The notes beneath the pieces are model-generated. The model did no database searches, was not told where the DNA came from, and saw only the letters and a list, made by a program, of their open reading frames with translations. The translations under genes and the position numbers were made by a program. A stretch of DNA of 64,000 bases, taken from contig DIBU01000022.1 of assembly GCA_002416125.1 (NCBI GenBank), forward strand, positions 124,001-188,000. Direction: 5' to 3'. Below are positions 42,530-53,000 of this stretch, one piece after another (the stretch's first letter is position 1; the number at the start of each line of letters is the position of its first letter). This stretch comes from Halieaceae bacterium UBA5044 (GTDB lineage: Bacteria; Pseudomonadota; Gammaproteobacteria; Pseudomonadales; Halieaceae).

Positions 42530-44281
42530 ATGCAGCGGAAAGAGCAACAGGCACGGTTTGCGCGCACCATTCTGAATGGCTTTGAAGCCTACTTTGCCGA
42601 GTTCCAGAATATCACCCTCGCAGCGCGTTCGCGCTTTGAAGCCCAGGACTGGCTGGGCATGCATGCCGCCTCCATCCGTCGCATAGACCTCTACAAGGAA
42701 GCCACCACCCGGGTGCTGGAATACGTCGAGTTGATTGCCGGTGAACAGCTGCACTCGCTTCAGTTCTGGCAGGAAGCGCGTCTGGTTTACGCTGACCTGG
42801 TGCGTGGGCATAACAATTTCGAGATTGCCGAGACGTTTTTCAACTCGGTCTACTGCGGCGTATTCAAACACCGCAAGATCCGCGACGAATACGCCTTCGT
42901 TTTCTCGCCTCAGGGGGACATGCCGGCTCCGGACGTGAGCAAGGTGTACCGGAGCTACCCGTTTGGCGATGACCTCAAGCGGATGCTGGCTACGCTGCTT
43001 GGAGATTACAGCTTCAGGCTGCCCTGGGAAGACCTCGAGCGAGATATCAACAACCTTGCGGCAGCGATCAATGGCTGCTTGTCCGGGCGCCTGGATCTCT
43101 CCCGGGAAGGTGTCGAGTTGCAGACGCTCGAACCTCATTTCTTTCGCAACAAGGGCGCTTACATCGTCGGCAGAATTGTTTCCGGGCCGGATTCGATGCC
43201 CATCGTCATCCCCATTCTGCACTCCGGTAACGGCGAGGTTTACGTCGACACCATCCTGTTTGGTGCGGATAAAATGAGTGTGGTGTTCAGTTTTACCCGC
43301 GCCTATTTCATGGTCGACGCCAGTATTCCCTCGCAGTATGTGCTGTTCCTGCAGCAGCTGATGCCGGCCAAGCCGATTTCCGAACTCTACAGCTCCATGG
43401 GCTACAACAAGCACGGCAAAACCTACTACTACCGCTGTGCCTATCGGCACATGCAGAAGACCACCGACCAGTTCATCATCGCGCCCGGCATCAAGGGGAT
43501 GGTGATGAGCGTGTTTACACTGCCGTCCTACGACTTTGTGTTCAAGATCATCAAGGACCGGTTTACGCCCCCCAAGGAAATGACGCGTGAACAGGTGAAG
43601 GAGAAATACCGGCTGGTGAAGCGCTGGGATCGTGCTGGCCGCATGGCGGATACCCAGGAGTTCACCAACCTGGCCTTTGCGCGGGAACGCTTCTCCGACG
43701 AGCTGATGGATGAGCTGCACAAAGTCGCCCCGTCCATGATCGAGGAACATGGCAAGGCGCTGGTGATCCGGCACGTCTACGTTGAACGCCGCATGACGCC
43801 CTTGAATCTGTACCTGCAGAACGCGACCGATGAGCAGGTAGTGGCCGTGATGGACGAGTACGGCAACGCCATCAAGCAGCTGGCCGCCGCGAATATCTTT
43901 CCCGGTGATATGTTGCTGAAGAACTTCGGCGTCACCCGACATGGGCGCGTGGTGTTTTACGACTACGACGAAATTGTGCCCTTGATGGACTGCAATTTCC
44001 GCGAGATTCCCACGCCGCGCAGCGAGGCCGAAGAGCTGGCCAGCCAGCCCTGGTACAACGTGGGCCCCAACGATATCTTCCCCGAGGAGTTTCGCCTGTT
44101 CTTTTCCGGCAACCAGCGCGCGCGCCGGGTGTTCGATGAAATGCACAGTGATATCTATGAGGCAAGCTTCTGGCGAGGTCTGCAGGAACGCATCCGCGAG
44201 GGGCATGTCGAGGACTTCTTTCCCTACCGGCGCAAGCTGCGCTTTAACCGCAATCCTGAACAACAGGCAAACATCGCATAA
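42530..44281 (+). CDS. aceK: Isocitrate dehydrogenase kinase/phosphatase AceK
   Basis: AceK phosphorylates and dephosphorylates isocitrate dehydrogenase and so sends carbon into the glyoxylate bypass during growth on acetate or fatty acids. The 583-residue protein has the regulatory N-terminal half and a kinase-like C-terminal half with FPGDMLLKNFGVTRHGRVVFYDYDEI (the catalytic-loop and DFG equivalents). ATG 42530 was chosen by family start; the frame to 42461 is SDR sequence. No aceA or aceB gene is near; its place after acyl-CoA genes fits use of lipids as carbon source. Confidence 0.97.
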   Translation: MQRKEQQARFARTILNGFEAYFAEFQNITLAARSRFEAQDWLGMHAASIRRIDLYKEATTRVLEYVELIAGEQLHSLQFWQEARLVYADLVRGHNNFEIAETFFNSVYCGVFKHRKIRDEYAFVFSPQGDMPAPDVSKVYRSYPFGDDLKRMLATLLGDYSFRLPWEDLERDINNLAAAINGCLSGRLDLSREGVELQTLEPHFFRNKGAYIVGRIVSGPDSMPIVIPILHSGNGEVYVDTILFGADKMSVVFSFTRAYFMVDASIPSQYVLFLQQLMPAKPISELYSSMGYNKHGKTYYYRCAYRHMQKTTDQFIIAPGIKGMVMSVFTLPSYDFVFKIIKDRFTPPKEMTREQVKEKYRLVKRWDRAGRMADTQEFTNLAFARERFSDELMDELHKVAPSMIEEHGKALVIRHVYVERRMTPLNLYLQNATDEQVVAVMDEYGNAIKQLAAANIFPGDMLLKNFGVTRHGRVVFYDYDEIVPLMDCNFREIPTPRSEAEELASQPWYNVGPNDIFPEEFRLFFSGNQRARRVFDEMHSDIYEASFWRGLQERIREGHVEDFFPYRRKLRFNRNPEQQANIA

Positions 44282-44988
44282 TGGCTACACTGTATCTTTT
44301 CCGGCACGGGCAGGCGTCTTTCGGTGCCGACGATTACGACAAACTTTCCCCATTGGGGAGTCGCCAGGCAGAGGTGCTGGGTCACTATCTGCGGGATCAG
44401 GGTATCCAGCTGGACGCGGCCTACAGCGGTGCGCTGCTGCGCCAACGTGAGACCACAGCCCTGGCGCTGGCCAGCCAGCCGGTTGCAGTGCAGCATCACA
44501 TCGACCCGCGGTTTGATGAAGTGCGCAATGACGAGCAGATCCGTTACCTGGTGCCCGTTGTGGCCAAAGCGAATCCGGCTATCCAGGCCCTGGTGGACAA
44601 GGGCCTGTCGTCGAGCAAGGATTACCAGAAGGTGATCGAGGCGGTATTCACCCACTGGACCTCAGGGGATTGTGATGAACCGCGTATCCAGAGCTGGGCG
44701 GAGTATTCAGGCGCAGTCGGCGCTGCACTGAAAGCGGTGATGGCCGCCCAGGGTGCGGGGAAAACCGTCGGCATCTTCACCTCCGGCGGCACGATTGCGA
44801 CCATCGTCAGTCAGGTTCTGGGTTTGTCTGGCGAACACGCCTATAAATTCTACGAGCCCATCTTCAACTGCTCAGTCACGCAACTGTTCTACAGCGGGGA
44901 CAAGGTGTCCCTGTCGTATTTCAACGACAGGTCCTTCCTGCAGGTGCTGGGTGCGCAGCAGGGCGAGCAGCTCGTCACGTATCGCTGA
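44281..44988 (+). CDS. Histidine phosphatase family protein
   Basis: The 235-residue protein begins MATLYLFRHGQAS, the phosphohistidine motif (Arg8, His9, Gly10) of the phosphoglycerate-mutase-like phosphatases. It continues with LSPLGSRQAEVLG and has GIFTSGGTIATIVSQVLG near residue 160 with the second-half catalytic region. The substrate is unknown. Its ATG overlaps the aceK stop by one base, so it is co-translated. Its end overlaps the convergent tesB by 14 bases. Confidence 0.9.
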   Translation: MATLYLFRHGQASFGADDYDKLSPLGSRQAEVLGHYLRDQGIQLDAAYSGALLRQRETTALALASQPVAVQHHIDPRFDEVRNDEQIRYLVPVVAKANPAIQALVDKGLSSSKDYQKVIEAVFTHWTSGDCDEPRIQSWAEYSGAVGAALKAVMAAQGAGKTVGIFTSGGTIATIVSQVLGLSGEHAYKFYEPIFNCSVTQLFYSGDKVSLSYFNDRSFLQVLGAQQGEQLVTYR

Positions 44989-45850
44989 CAGGCCGCTTGC
45001 GCCGCAACAGTGACTCCTGGGCGGTTGACGCCACCAGCTCCCCCTGACGGTTATAGAAGCTGCCTCGACTCAGGCCCCGCCCGCCGTGCGCGGTGGGACT
45101 GTCAATCGCGTAGAGCAGATACTCGTCAACCCGCAGAGGACGATGTATCCACAGTGCGTGGTCCAGACTGGCGGTTTGCATCTGTGGGTCCATGACCGTC
45201 GCCGGATGCGGCAGGAGGGCAGCGCCCAGCAGGGCGAAATCCGAGATGAAGGCGAGGATGGTCTGGTGTCGAACCGGGTCGTCACCGATGACCTGCTCCG
45301 GATCCAGGACCCGGAACCAGGTGTATTGCTCGGGTTCTTGTGGCTGTGGGTTCAGATAATCCCGCCGCTTCACGGGTCGACGCTCCAGCGCCTGCATCAT
45401 CGGCGGTCCAAAGCGCTCCGGATGGCGCTTGGCCATCTGGCTCCAGAACTCGAAATCGGTTTCCAGCTCTTCGGGCGGCGTGACGCTGGGCATATCGAAC
45501 TGGTGGCTGAATCCTTCCTCCTCGGCCTGGAATGACACCGACGTGCTGAAAATGGGAATGCCATCCTGTTTCGCGGTCACTCGCCGCGTGGTGAAGCTAC
45601 CGCCGTCGCGCAGGGGGTCGACTTCGTACACTATCTGCTTCTTGGGGTTTCCCGGGCGCAGGAAATAGGCGTGCATGGAGTGTGCCTTCCGCTCGCTGTC
45701 CACGGTCCTGCTGGCCGCGTTGAGGGACTGTCCCAGCACCTGACCGCCGAATACGCGGGGCGGGTAGCTCGGGCTGTTTCCGATGAACAGGTACTTGTCG
45801 ATGCGCTCGACTTCGAGCAGGGTCAGTAGCTTCTGCAGTTTGTCTGCCAC
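44975..45850 (-). CDS. tesB: Acyl-CoA thioesterase II (TesB-like)
   Basis: A double hot-dog enzyme hydrolysing medium- to long-chain acyl-CoAs. The 291-residue protein shows RVFGGQVLGQSLNAASRTV, HSMHAYFLRPGNPKKQIVYEVDPLRDGGSFTTRRV (within 55-95) and the catalytic-region ASLDHALWIHRP with its Asp. The start is GTG at 45850 after AGAGAGG. It lies just downstream of the tandem TetR gene on the same strand (22 bases), so the two may be one unit. Confidence 0.94.
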   Translation of the reverse strand: MADKLQKLLTLLEVERIDKYLFIGNSPSYPPRVFGGQVLGQSLNAASRTVDSERKAHSMHAYFLRPGNPKKQIVYEVDPLRDGGSFTTRRVTAKQDGIPIFSTSVSFQAEEEGFSHQFDMPSVTPPEELETDFEFWSQMAKRHPERFGPPMMQALERRPVKRRDYLNPQPQEPEQYTWFRVLDPEQVIGDDPVRHQTILAFISDFALLGAALLPHPATVMDPQMQTASLDHALWIHRPLRVDEYLLYAIDSPTAHGGRGLSRGSFYNRQGELVASTAQESLLRRKRPVSDT

Positions 45851-45872
45851 AAATATGCCTCTCTGATTGGGT

Positions 45873-47165
45873 TCAGGCCCGGCCCTTGCGGGGCGCGAGT
45901 CCGTTGAAAAACAGGTCGAAGTAGTCGATGGCGACCGCGTCGAGATCGTCCACCCGTCGCCAAAGTTTGATGTCCATGGAGGCGTTGATGGCGCCCGTGA
46001 TCAGTTGCTGTGCGATGAAGGGATCGATGTCCCGAATGCTGCCGTCGCTTATTCCCTCACGGATGAAGTCGCCAAAGCGTCGATTGGAGGCCTCAGTGCG
46101 CGCCAGGATCTGTTTACGGCGTGGCATCGGCAGTGCGGTGATGGTGCTGTAGCGAATCAGCGGGCCGCGGTCAGAGTTCTGCGCGTGAAAGATCTTCCGG
46201 CACACCTGGTCGATCTTGTGCAGCCCATTACCCTGTAGCTGCACTGCCTGGGCATGGATCTCTTCATTGATGTCCAGCGAATAGGTATAGCAGTTGAACA
46301 GCAGGTCCTCCTTGTTGCGGATATGATAGTAGAACGCACCCTTGGAAACGTTCAGCTGCTCCGCGATTTCATCCAGCGAGGTACCGGTGAACCCCTTCTT
46401 GTTAAAGAACCAGGTGCCTGTTTTGTAGAACGCCTGCTGTTTCTGCCTGTTCTGTTCATCGCGGTCGAAGCCCTGTATGTAGGGTTCCGGTGATGAGCTG
46501 ATGGCCAGTGGTGCGGGTTGATAGATGTCCTCGCCGCTGCGCAGGCCATGAGCGATAATGTCCCAGGCCTGTGCTGCCACTTCGGGTACGGAGCTCCTGG
46601 GCAGGCTGTGCAGCCAGAAAAATACCCAGTCCACCGAGCCCAGGATCGCCCGCGTTGCAGCCGAGGTTTCACAGTGCCTGATTTCACCCGCGGCGATACC
46701 GTCGCGCAGGTAGCCACGTAGGTGCTTGAACATGTCAATGTAGCGTGCCTCCACCTCATCTCGCTGTGCCCCCTGCAGGGAGGCGATCTCCAGCAACGCC
46801 GCGTAGTGGGGCCCCCTGTTTTCCTGCGCCGCCAGCCAGTTTTCGAATTGCAGGAGGAAGAACTGACGCGCGCGCTCCAGCGGGCTCGCGCAGCGGCGTT
46901 CAATCTCGGCCATCGATTGCAGGTGATGATCCAGCGTTGCCAGATAGCACTGGAAAATGAGCTCTTCCTTGGTTTTTACATAGTAGTAGAGGCTGGTTTT
47001 CGTGAGTCCCAGGGACTCGGCGATATCCCGCAGCGTGGTTGCCCGCGAGCCCTTCGAATTGAACAGTTGTGCCGCCTGGGAAAGGATGGCAGCGCGTTTG
47101 GCATCGTGCTGTGCAGTTCGGTTGAACGGTGATCCTTGTTGTGGTCCCTCACTCAGTCTGGTCAT
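45873..47165 (-). CDS. Tandem TetR fusion: two complete TetR regulators in one chain
   Basis: The 430-residue protein holds two TetR units. The first helix-turn-helix is TTLRDIAESLGLTKTSLYYYVKTKEELI (near residue 45) and the second is TSLDEIAEQLNVSKGAFYYHIRNKEDLL (near 260), each followed by its own all-helical ligand domain. Ordinary TetR proteins are 190-220 residues and dimerise; this one could bind DNA as a pseudo-dimer in a single chain. ATG 47165 was chosen for the AGAGG 6-7 bases upstream; the TTG at 47219 has no ribosome site. It precedes tesB and may control it or the acyl-CoA genes. Confidence 0.92.
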   Translation of the reverse strand: MTRLSEGPQQGSPFNRTAQHDAKRAAILSQAAQLFNSKGSRATTLRDIAESLGLTKTSLYYYVKTKEELIFQCYLATLDHHLQSMAEIERRCASPLERARQFFLLQFENWLAAQENRGPHYAALLEIASLQGAQRDEVEARYIDMFKHLRGYLRDGIAAGEIRHCETSAATRAILGSVDWVFFWLHSLPRSSVPEVAAQAWDIIAHGLRSGEDIYQPAPLAISSSPEPYIQGFDRDEQNRQKQQAFYKTGTWFFNKKGFTGTSLDEIAEQLNVSKGAFYYHIRNKEDLLFNCYTYSLDINEEIHAQAVQLQGNGLHKIDQVCRKIFHAQNSDRGPLIRYSTITALPMPRRKQILARTEASNRRFGDFIREGISDGSIRDIDPFIAQQLITGAINASMDIKLWRRVDDLDAVAIDYFDLFFNGLAPRKGRA

Positions 47166-47250
47166 GCAGCGCCTCTGCGGATTCTGGAGCTTCCGCCGTC
47201 CGTACTCGATAGTCGACAATTCAAACTTTAAGTATTTTTTTTGTCGCTGT

Positions 47251-48624
47251 CTAGCGCGGGACCTGTGCGTTTCTGCCGGAGGTGGTGTCCAGCCATTTCC
47301 GGGAGCGATAACGCCACATCAACAAGCAGGATTTCAACAGGTAATCCAGCAGCATCACGGCAAAAACCCAGTAGACGGACAAGCCGAACTGTACGCAGAG
47401 CCAGGCGGGCAGGAGGCGACCGAAGATAATCCCGACGAATGTTGCCAGCAGCGGAAAGCGTGTGTCGCCAGCTCCCCGCAGTGCGCCGGCCAGCGCAAAA
47501 TCAACCGCCATCATGGGCTGTGCAAGACAAATGATGAAGATGAAGCCGACCGTGAGGTCTATTACCTCGGGATCGTCGATCATGAAGGCAGCCAGATCCC
47601 GGGCGTACCAGGCCATCAGTGCCGAGAGTGTGATCATGGCCAGGAGCGCCATACGCAGTGATCGCCAACCGATGAGCATCGCCTGCGCCGGGCGGCCCGC
47701 TCCCAGCTGCTGCCCGACCAGAGTCGCCGTTGCAATGCCGAAACCAAAGCCGACAACGATGGGAAAAGCCACAAGGCTGATACCAATGCCGTAGGCAGCA
47801 TAGGCACTGGTGCCGTAGTTGGCCACAATTGCAAAGAATGCGAGGAAGGCGATCTGTACAACACCCTGTTCAGTGACGGCAGGGAGGGCAATGCGCACCA
47901 GTTTGCGGGCTGCGGTCCAGTCGAAGCGCGCCTCTCCTACGGGTTGCAGGTTGAAGCGGCCTCTCCACCACATCAGGACGAACGCTACGGTTACCAAAGC
48001 GCCCGCTATGCCACCGCCCAGCGCCACCCCGGCCACGCCCATGGTCGGTAACGGGCCTACGCCAAATGCCAGCGCGTAGCCGAACATGACATTCATGAAG
48101 GTGCTGCAGGCGAGAAAATACAGCGGTGTAATGACATCGCCCGTGGCACGCAACGAGGTGGACAACATCATGTTTGTTGCCGAGAAGAGATTGAACAAAC
48201 CGAGCCAGAAAATAAAACTCGCGGCGAGGACGGTCGTCGCGTCGTCCAGGCCGAAAATTCCCGCGATGGCTTCGGGCACCCAAAGCACAGGAACAGTCAG
48301 CAGTGCCGCAACCAGCAGAGCCAACAGCAACGCCGTCCAGCTTGCCATCTCTGCCGCTGCGACCTGTTTGGCCCCCCAGTGCCTCGAAACGGTCGCGGTG
48401 GTCGCCACCGAAAGCCCCATGAGGATAGCCTGCACAAGAAAGAACACCCGGTGGCCTGTGGTTACCGCAGCGACAGCAGACGTTCCAAGCCCTGCGGCGA
48501 TCTTGATGTGCAGAAAGCCGACGGTCGTGAACAGCAGGTTGGAAATAATCGTGGGCCACGCCAACTGCCATACCCGTGCACTGCTCGACTCCCGCGCCTC
48601 CAGCGATCGACCCGCGTCCCCCAT
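47251..48624 (-). CDS. MATE-family multidrug/cation efflux transporter
   Basis: A 12-helix inner-membrane exporter using sodium or proton gradients. The 457-residue protein shows VWQLAWPTIISNLLFTTVGFLHIKIA in TM1, the repeated-half features GVAGVALGGGIAGALV and QQLGAGRPAQAM, and ALRGAGDTRFPLL in the second half. The ATG overlaps the tag stop by one base (TGATG), so it is co-translated with tag. Confidence 0.92.
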   Translation of the reverse strand: MGDAGRSLEARESSSARVWQLAWPTIISNLLFTTVGFLHIKIAAGLGTSAVAAVTTGHRVFFLVQAILMGLSVATTATVSRHWGAKQVAAAEMASWTALLLALLVAALLTVPVLWVPEAIAGIFGLDDATTVLAASFIFWLGLFNLFSATNMMLSTSLRATGDVITPLYFLACSTFMNVMFGYALAFGVGPLPTMGVAGVALGGGIAGALVTVAFVLMWWRGRFNLQPVGEARFDWTAARKLVRIALPAVTEQGVVQIAFLAFFAIVANYGTSAYAAYGIGISLVAFPIVVGFGFGIATATLVGQQLGAGRPAQAMLIGWRSLRMALLAMITLSALMAWYARDLAAFMIDDPEVIDLTVGFIFIICLAQPMMAVDFALAGALRGAGDTRFPLLATFVGIIFGRLLPAWLCVQFGLSVYWVFAVMLLDYLLKSCLLMWRYRSRKWLDTTSGRNAQVPR

Positions 48625-49220
48625 CAGGCCCCCTCGGTCTCAAACGCGAGGCGATGGCACTCCGCGTGCCGAAAGCAGTCTGTGAGGTGATCGTTGACCA
48701 TGCCTATGGCCTGCATGTAGGCATAAATGATCGTCGACCCCACGAAGCTGAATCCGTGACGCTTCAGATCCTTGCTGATCCTGTCCGAAAGCGGCGTGCG
48801 GCCCGGCACCTCAGCCATACTATTCCAGTGATTGGTGATCGGAACATTGTCGACATACTGCCAGAGGTAACTGGAGAATGAGCCAGCGGATGCCTGGATG
48901 TTCAAAAATGCCTGGGCATTTTTACGCGCGCTGAACACCTTTAGCCGGTTGCGCACGATGCCGGGATCCAGCAGGGCGCTCTCCAACTGCGCATCGGACA
49001 AGACCGCCACTTTCTCGGGGTCCAGCCCTGCAAACATGCGATGATAGCCGCCGCGCTTGCGCAGTACCGTAATCCAGGAAAGGCCCGCCTGTGCCCCCTC
49101 CAGCACCAGAAACTCGAATAGCGTAGGGTCGTGCCGCACCGGGACGCCCCACTCCTGATCGTGGTAGGCCAGGTAGAGGGGGTCCGTTCCGCACCAACCG
49201 CAGCGCTTCATTGTGTTCAT
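48624..49220 (-). CDS. tag: DNA-3-methyladenine glycosylase I (Tag)
   Basis: Removes 3-methyladenine from alkylated DNA. The 198-residue protein begins MNTMKRCGWC, where the CGW cysteine and AYHDQEWG histidine together with the C-terminal DHLTDCFRHAEC form the zinc site. LEGAQAGLSWITVLRKR is the DNA-binding and base-pocket block. ATG 49220 was preferred because AGGAG is 4 bases upstream; ATG 49211 is an alternative. The longer frame to 49349 is rejected. Confidence 0.95.
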   Translation of the reverse strand: MNTMKRCGWCGTDPLYLAYHDQEWGVPVRHDPTLFEFLVLEGAQAGLSWITVLRKRGGYHRMFAGLDPEKVAVLSDAQLESALLDPGIVRNRLKVFSARKNAQAFLNIQASAGSFSSYLWQYVDNVPITNHWNSMAEVPGRTPLSDRISKDLKRHGFSFVGSTIIYAYMQAIGMVNDHLTDCFRHAECHRLAFETEGA

Positions 49221-49335
49221 TCCTCTCCTGTCCCGGCAAAAGCACTCAGTATCAGACTGGCCCGGTATCCTGTCTAGCGCCAATACGCCGGTGTTATCTG
49301 GCGCCTTATCCCGGTGTGTGCCAGAATTCATCCCC

Positions 49336-50094
49336 ATGACAGATACCATACGCTATGAGTGCACCGGGCACATCGCCCGCCTGACACTGAACAATCCCGC
49401 TCAGCACAATGCGCTCGGGCAAGAGCAGCTGAGCGCCATTCAATCTGCCCTGGTGGCGGTGCAAGGCGACGAGCAGGTCCGGGTCCTGATCATCACCGGT
49501 GAGGGCGACAAGACCTTTTGTGCCGGTGCGTCCCTGCAGCAGCTGGGAAGCGGCAGTTTGTCCGGCGACGCCTTTCAGGAAACAACCGACCTGATCGCAG
49601 AGCTTTCTATACCCACCATCTGTGCGATCAGCGGTAACGTGTATGGCGGTGGCGCCGAATTGGCGCTCAGCTGTGACTTTCGTGTCGGAATTGCGGGCAG
49701 TAAACTAAGAGTTCCCGCGGCAGCCATAGGCCTCTGCTACCCTGTCAGCGGGGTGAACCGCTTTGTGGAGCGTTTGGGCGTTAGCGCCGCGAAGCGCATG
49801 CTACTGGCGGCAGAGGAAATGCCCGCGCAGACGCTGCTGGAGATTGGCTTCCTTGACTACCTGGTGCAGCCTGCGGCCCTCAAAGACACCGTCGACAGGC
49901 TCGCAGCCAGTATCGCAGCGCTCGCTCCGCTTTCAGTAAGAGCCATGAAAAAGATCATCCAGCAATCAGCTGCAGGCACGCTCGATCGGGCGTTCGCCCA
50001 GGGGCTGGCGGCTGAGTGCATGGAGTCACAGGACCTGCAGGAGGGGTTCAGGGCGCGTCAGGAGAAGCGTGAGCCCAGGTTTCAGGGCCGCTGA
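49336..50094 (+). CDS. Enoyl-CoA hydratase/isomerase family protein
   Basis: A crotonase-fold enzyme of 252 residues. The oxyanion-hole blocks are CAGASLQQL and GNVYGGGAELALSCDF, and the C-terminal helical part has LAPLSVRAMKKIIQQ. The second catalytic region reads AAIGLCYPVSGVNRFVERLG, where hydratases usually have PEIGLGLIPGAGG with a catalytic Glu, so hydratase activity is uncertain. ATG 49336 is divergent from tag (115 bases between). Its end overlaps the sensor gene at 50082 by 13 bases. Confidence 0.92.
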   Translation: MTDTIRYECTGHIARLTLNNPAQHNALGQEQLSAIQSALVAVQGDEQVRVLIITGEGDKTFCAGASLQQLGSGSLSGDAFQETTDLIAELSIPTICAISGNVYGGGAELALSCDFRVGIAGSKLRVPAAAIGLCYPVSGVNRFVERLGVSAAKRMLLAAEEMPAQTLLEIGFLDYLVQPAALKDTVDRLAASIAALAPLSVRAMKKIIQQSAAGTLDRAFAQGLAAECMESQDLQEGFRARQEKREPRFQGR

Positions 50095-53000
50095 TCCTTT
50101 TTCTTCGGCTTCTCAGCGAGCAAGAACTGTCCGAGCACAGACTTGCGGTCTGAACCAATCGTGAGGGCGCCGCGCGCAGCCAATGCAGCGTCAGCCACGA
50201 TGGCAAAACCAGCAAACTCCGCCGCCTCAAAACTCAGGCCTGCCGGTATGCCCACGCCGTTGTCCTGAATTTCGAGCTGCACTTCGTTCACCGATGGCAT
50301 CGTTAAAGCGATACGCAGGTAGCAAGGCCCCTGTGACGCTGCGAAGCTGTGACTCAAGCTGTTCTCGAATAGCTCACCAACAATCACTGCAATCGGTATG
50401 GCCTGAGAAGCTGGAAGCAGTTCGTTCGTGGCATCGTTGATTGCGGTCAGTCGCTGGTTCAACGCTGGATGCCGCTCTGCCGCGAGTGTGAAGAGCTTTG
50501 AAACGAAGGCATGGGGATCAAGGTAGAGCTGCTCCCCTCGGTAGTAAAGTGCATCCTGAACCAGATCCAGCACCCGCAGCCTGTACTCAATACCAGACTG
50601 AAGGGCTGACGCGTCGCCGTGTGCGTACTCGGCGCTGCGTCGGATACAGACATTTGCCCATGCCAGCAACTCCTTGTTGTAGCGATGCATTGAGTCTGCG
50701 AGTACACGCTGAAAGTCCATCTGGTCCTGGACCTCGTCAGCGAACTGATCCGCTATTCTCTGCATCTCATCCGCTTGCTTCTCTGCCTGCTCCTTTAGCA
50801 TTCGTTCCCGGTATACCCTGAGCATCAGATAGACGATAGCCAGCACGAACAGGCCGTAGAGCGTATATGCCCACCATGTCCGCCACGGCGCGGGTTTGAC
50901 AGTGACGCCGATCGATACGCCCTCCGGGCTCCATACCCCAGAGGCATTAAGAGCTTGTGCTTTGAACACGTAACTGCCGGCGGGCAAATTGGTGTATGTG
51001 GCGGAACCGCGGTTGCCGATGTCTACCCAGTCGTCATCAAAACCCTCCAGCTTGTGACGATACCTGGTGGTATCCACGTTGGTAAGGTCTCGTGTGCTGA
51101 AATTCAGTGTCAGAAACCGATCTTTGTGGGTTAGGGTGATGGTTTCGGTGCGCAACAAGCGCTGCGACCCACGAAATCGCTGAGCGCCAGCGTTAATTTT
51201 GTTCAGATAAAGACGTGATTCTTGCGGGGGCGCCGTGGCAAGGCTTGGCGTAATCTTTGTAAACCCGAGGTTGCTTCCAAAATATAACGTTCCGTCTGTA
51301 GAGCGTAGTGACGCGCCGAAATTAAAGTTGTCGGCCTGCAAGTGATTGGCTCGGCTGTATCTTCGAAGGAACCGCAGGTCTGAAGAGTATAAAAAAAGCC
51401 CGTTTGATGTTGCGATCCAGAAGCGTCCTGAATCGTCTTTCTCGATAGCATATATTGCGGACGCAAACTGCAAGATCTCTGGCATTACCTCCCGAAGAGT
51501 CGCTGTAGACTGTAGTGACTTGATTGAAGCTATCAACATGCCATGACTTTGAGTCCCAATTAAGAAACTCTCGGGTGAAACCTGACTGACTGCGGTCAAG
51601 ATCATGTTATTTGGCTTGCCACCCTTTGTCAGAGATAATTCCACGACGTCCATTTCCTCCGGCTGCACTGCAAAGATTTTGGATCCACCTATAGCCAATA
51701 CTCCAAACTCGACCGGAAAAATTCCAAGTATCGGCTCATTTAGCAATTGAGATGACTGTAAAGCGATTCGAGAATCGTCTACTCGGGAAAGTAAAAAAAG
51801 CCCGTGGCTATAACTGCCGATTAATGTCCTATTTGAGTCAATCTGGGCTATGCTGGCAACCGCGAAATCATCATCGAAAACCAGATCGGATAAAATTGGA
51901 GAGTTATTTCCTGTATCGAAGATAGTTAGTCCTGACCGTCTGGTTCCTATCCACAGAGATCCGAAAGCACTACTAACTGCCATAATCCTATCGTCAACAA
52001 TTTCCAGCGTTGGAAGCACACTTCTTGCATCTTTGATGGATTCCGAACCAGGACTATAGCGAAGCAGTCCATTATATGTTGCAACCCAAATATCTCCGTT
52101 CGAGTCCTCAGAGAAATCTAAAACGTCTTGCAAGGGCGCTTCTTCGGTGCGACTAAAATTCCCAAAATCGCTGATGGTAAGTCGAGATAGCCCGTTGAAC
52201 GTCCCGATCCAAAGTTGATTCTCGTCTGAGGCTAGTGCAGTTATGTGATCCCCTGAGAGCCCGGAGTTGCTTTTGGTATATTCCTGAAAAAGAGTTCCGG
52301 ATGGAGTGAATGCTGACAGACCTTTGTCGGTACCCAAAAATATTAAATCTCGGAAAACCGCTAACTTACGCGACGATCCACGTGTAGCGTCGAGCGCGGT
52401 CTCCAAATCTGTAGGCGATGCCTGATTGCGAGCGCCATACTTCTCTGTATTCTCAAGACTATGATTCTCGCGTAGATTTAGGGTATCGCCGCCGGATGTT
52501 ATCCATCGTAGAGCGTCACGCCAGGTAGTCTCTACTGACTTGCGCTCCGAAACATCCAGTTTTACAAGACCATGTGAGCCGGAGACAAAGAATACGTCGC
52601 CTCCGTTTGAAAACATCACTTGATGAGCATCGCCTGCTCCTGAGTCTCTCCAAGCACGCGTGATCCAATGGATTGGTGCGCCCGTTGATATGTCGATGCC
52701 GTGAACTTTTCCCTGTGCAATAAATATCAGGTCTCCAGAGCTATGCGCAATTGCGTCAGTAATACCTTGGCTAGGTGCACTCGGAAATAGGAGAAAGCTC
52801 TGTCGTTGAGAGCTATATCTCATGAGACCGAGGCTTGTGGACGTAGCCCAAATTTCACCGTTAGAATCCTCGGCAAGCGCGGTTATATCTAGAGAGGGTG
52901 CATAGTGCTCGTGCCCTTTTTGGGCACTAAACGAAATTACCTGCTCTCCATCATGCAGAAAAACTCCGCTTTGCGTAGACGTCCACAAGCGGCCGTAGGA

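Noticed and set aside
42452..44263. A minus-strand frame of 603 residues opposite aceK.
   Set aside because: aceK is unmistakable on the plus strand; the antisense frame has no ribosome site or motif.
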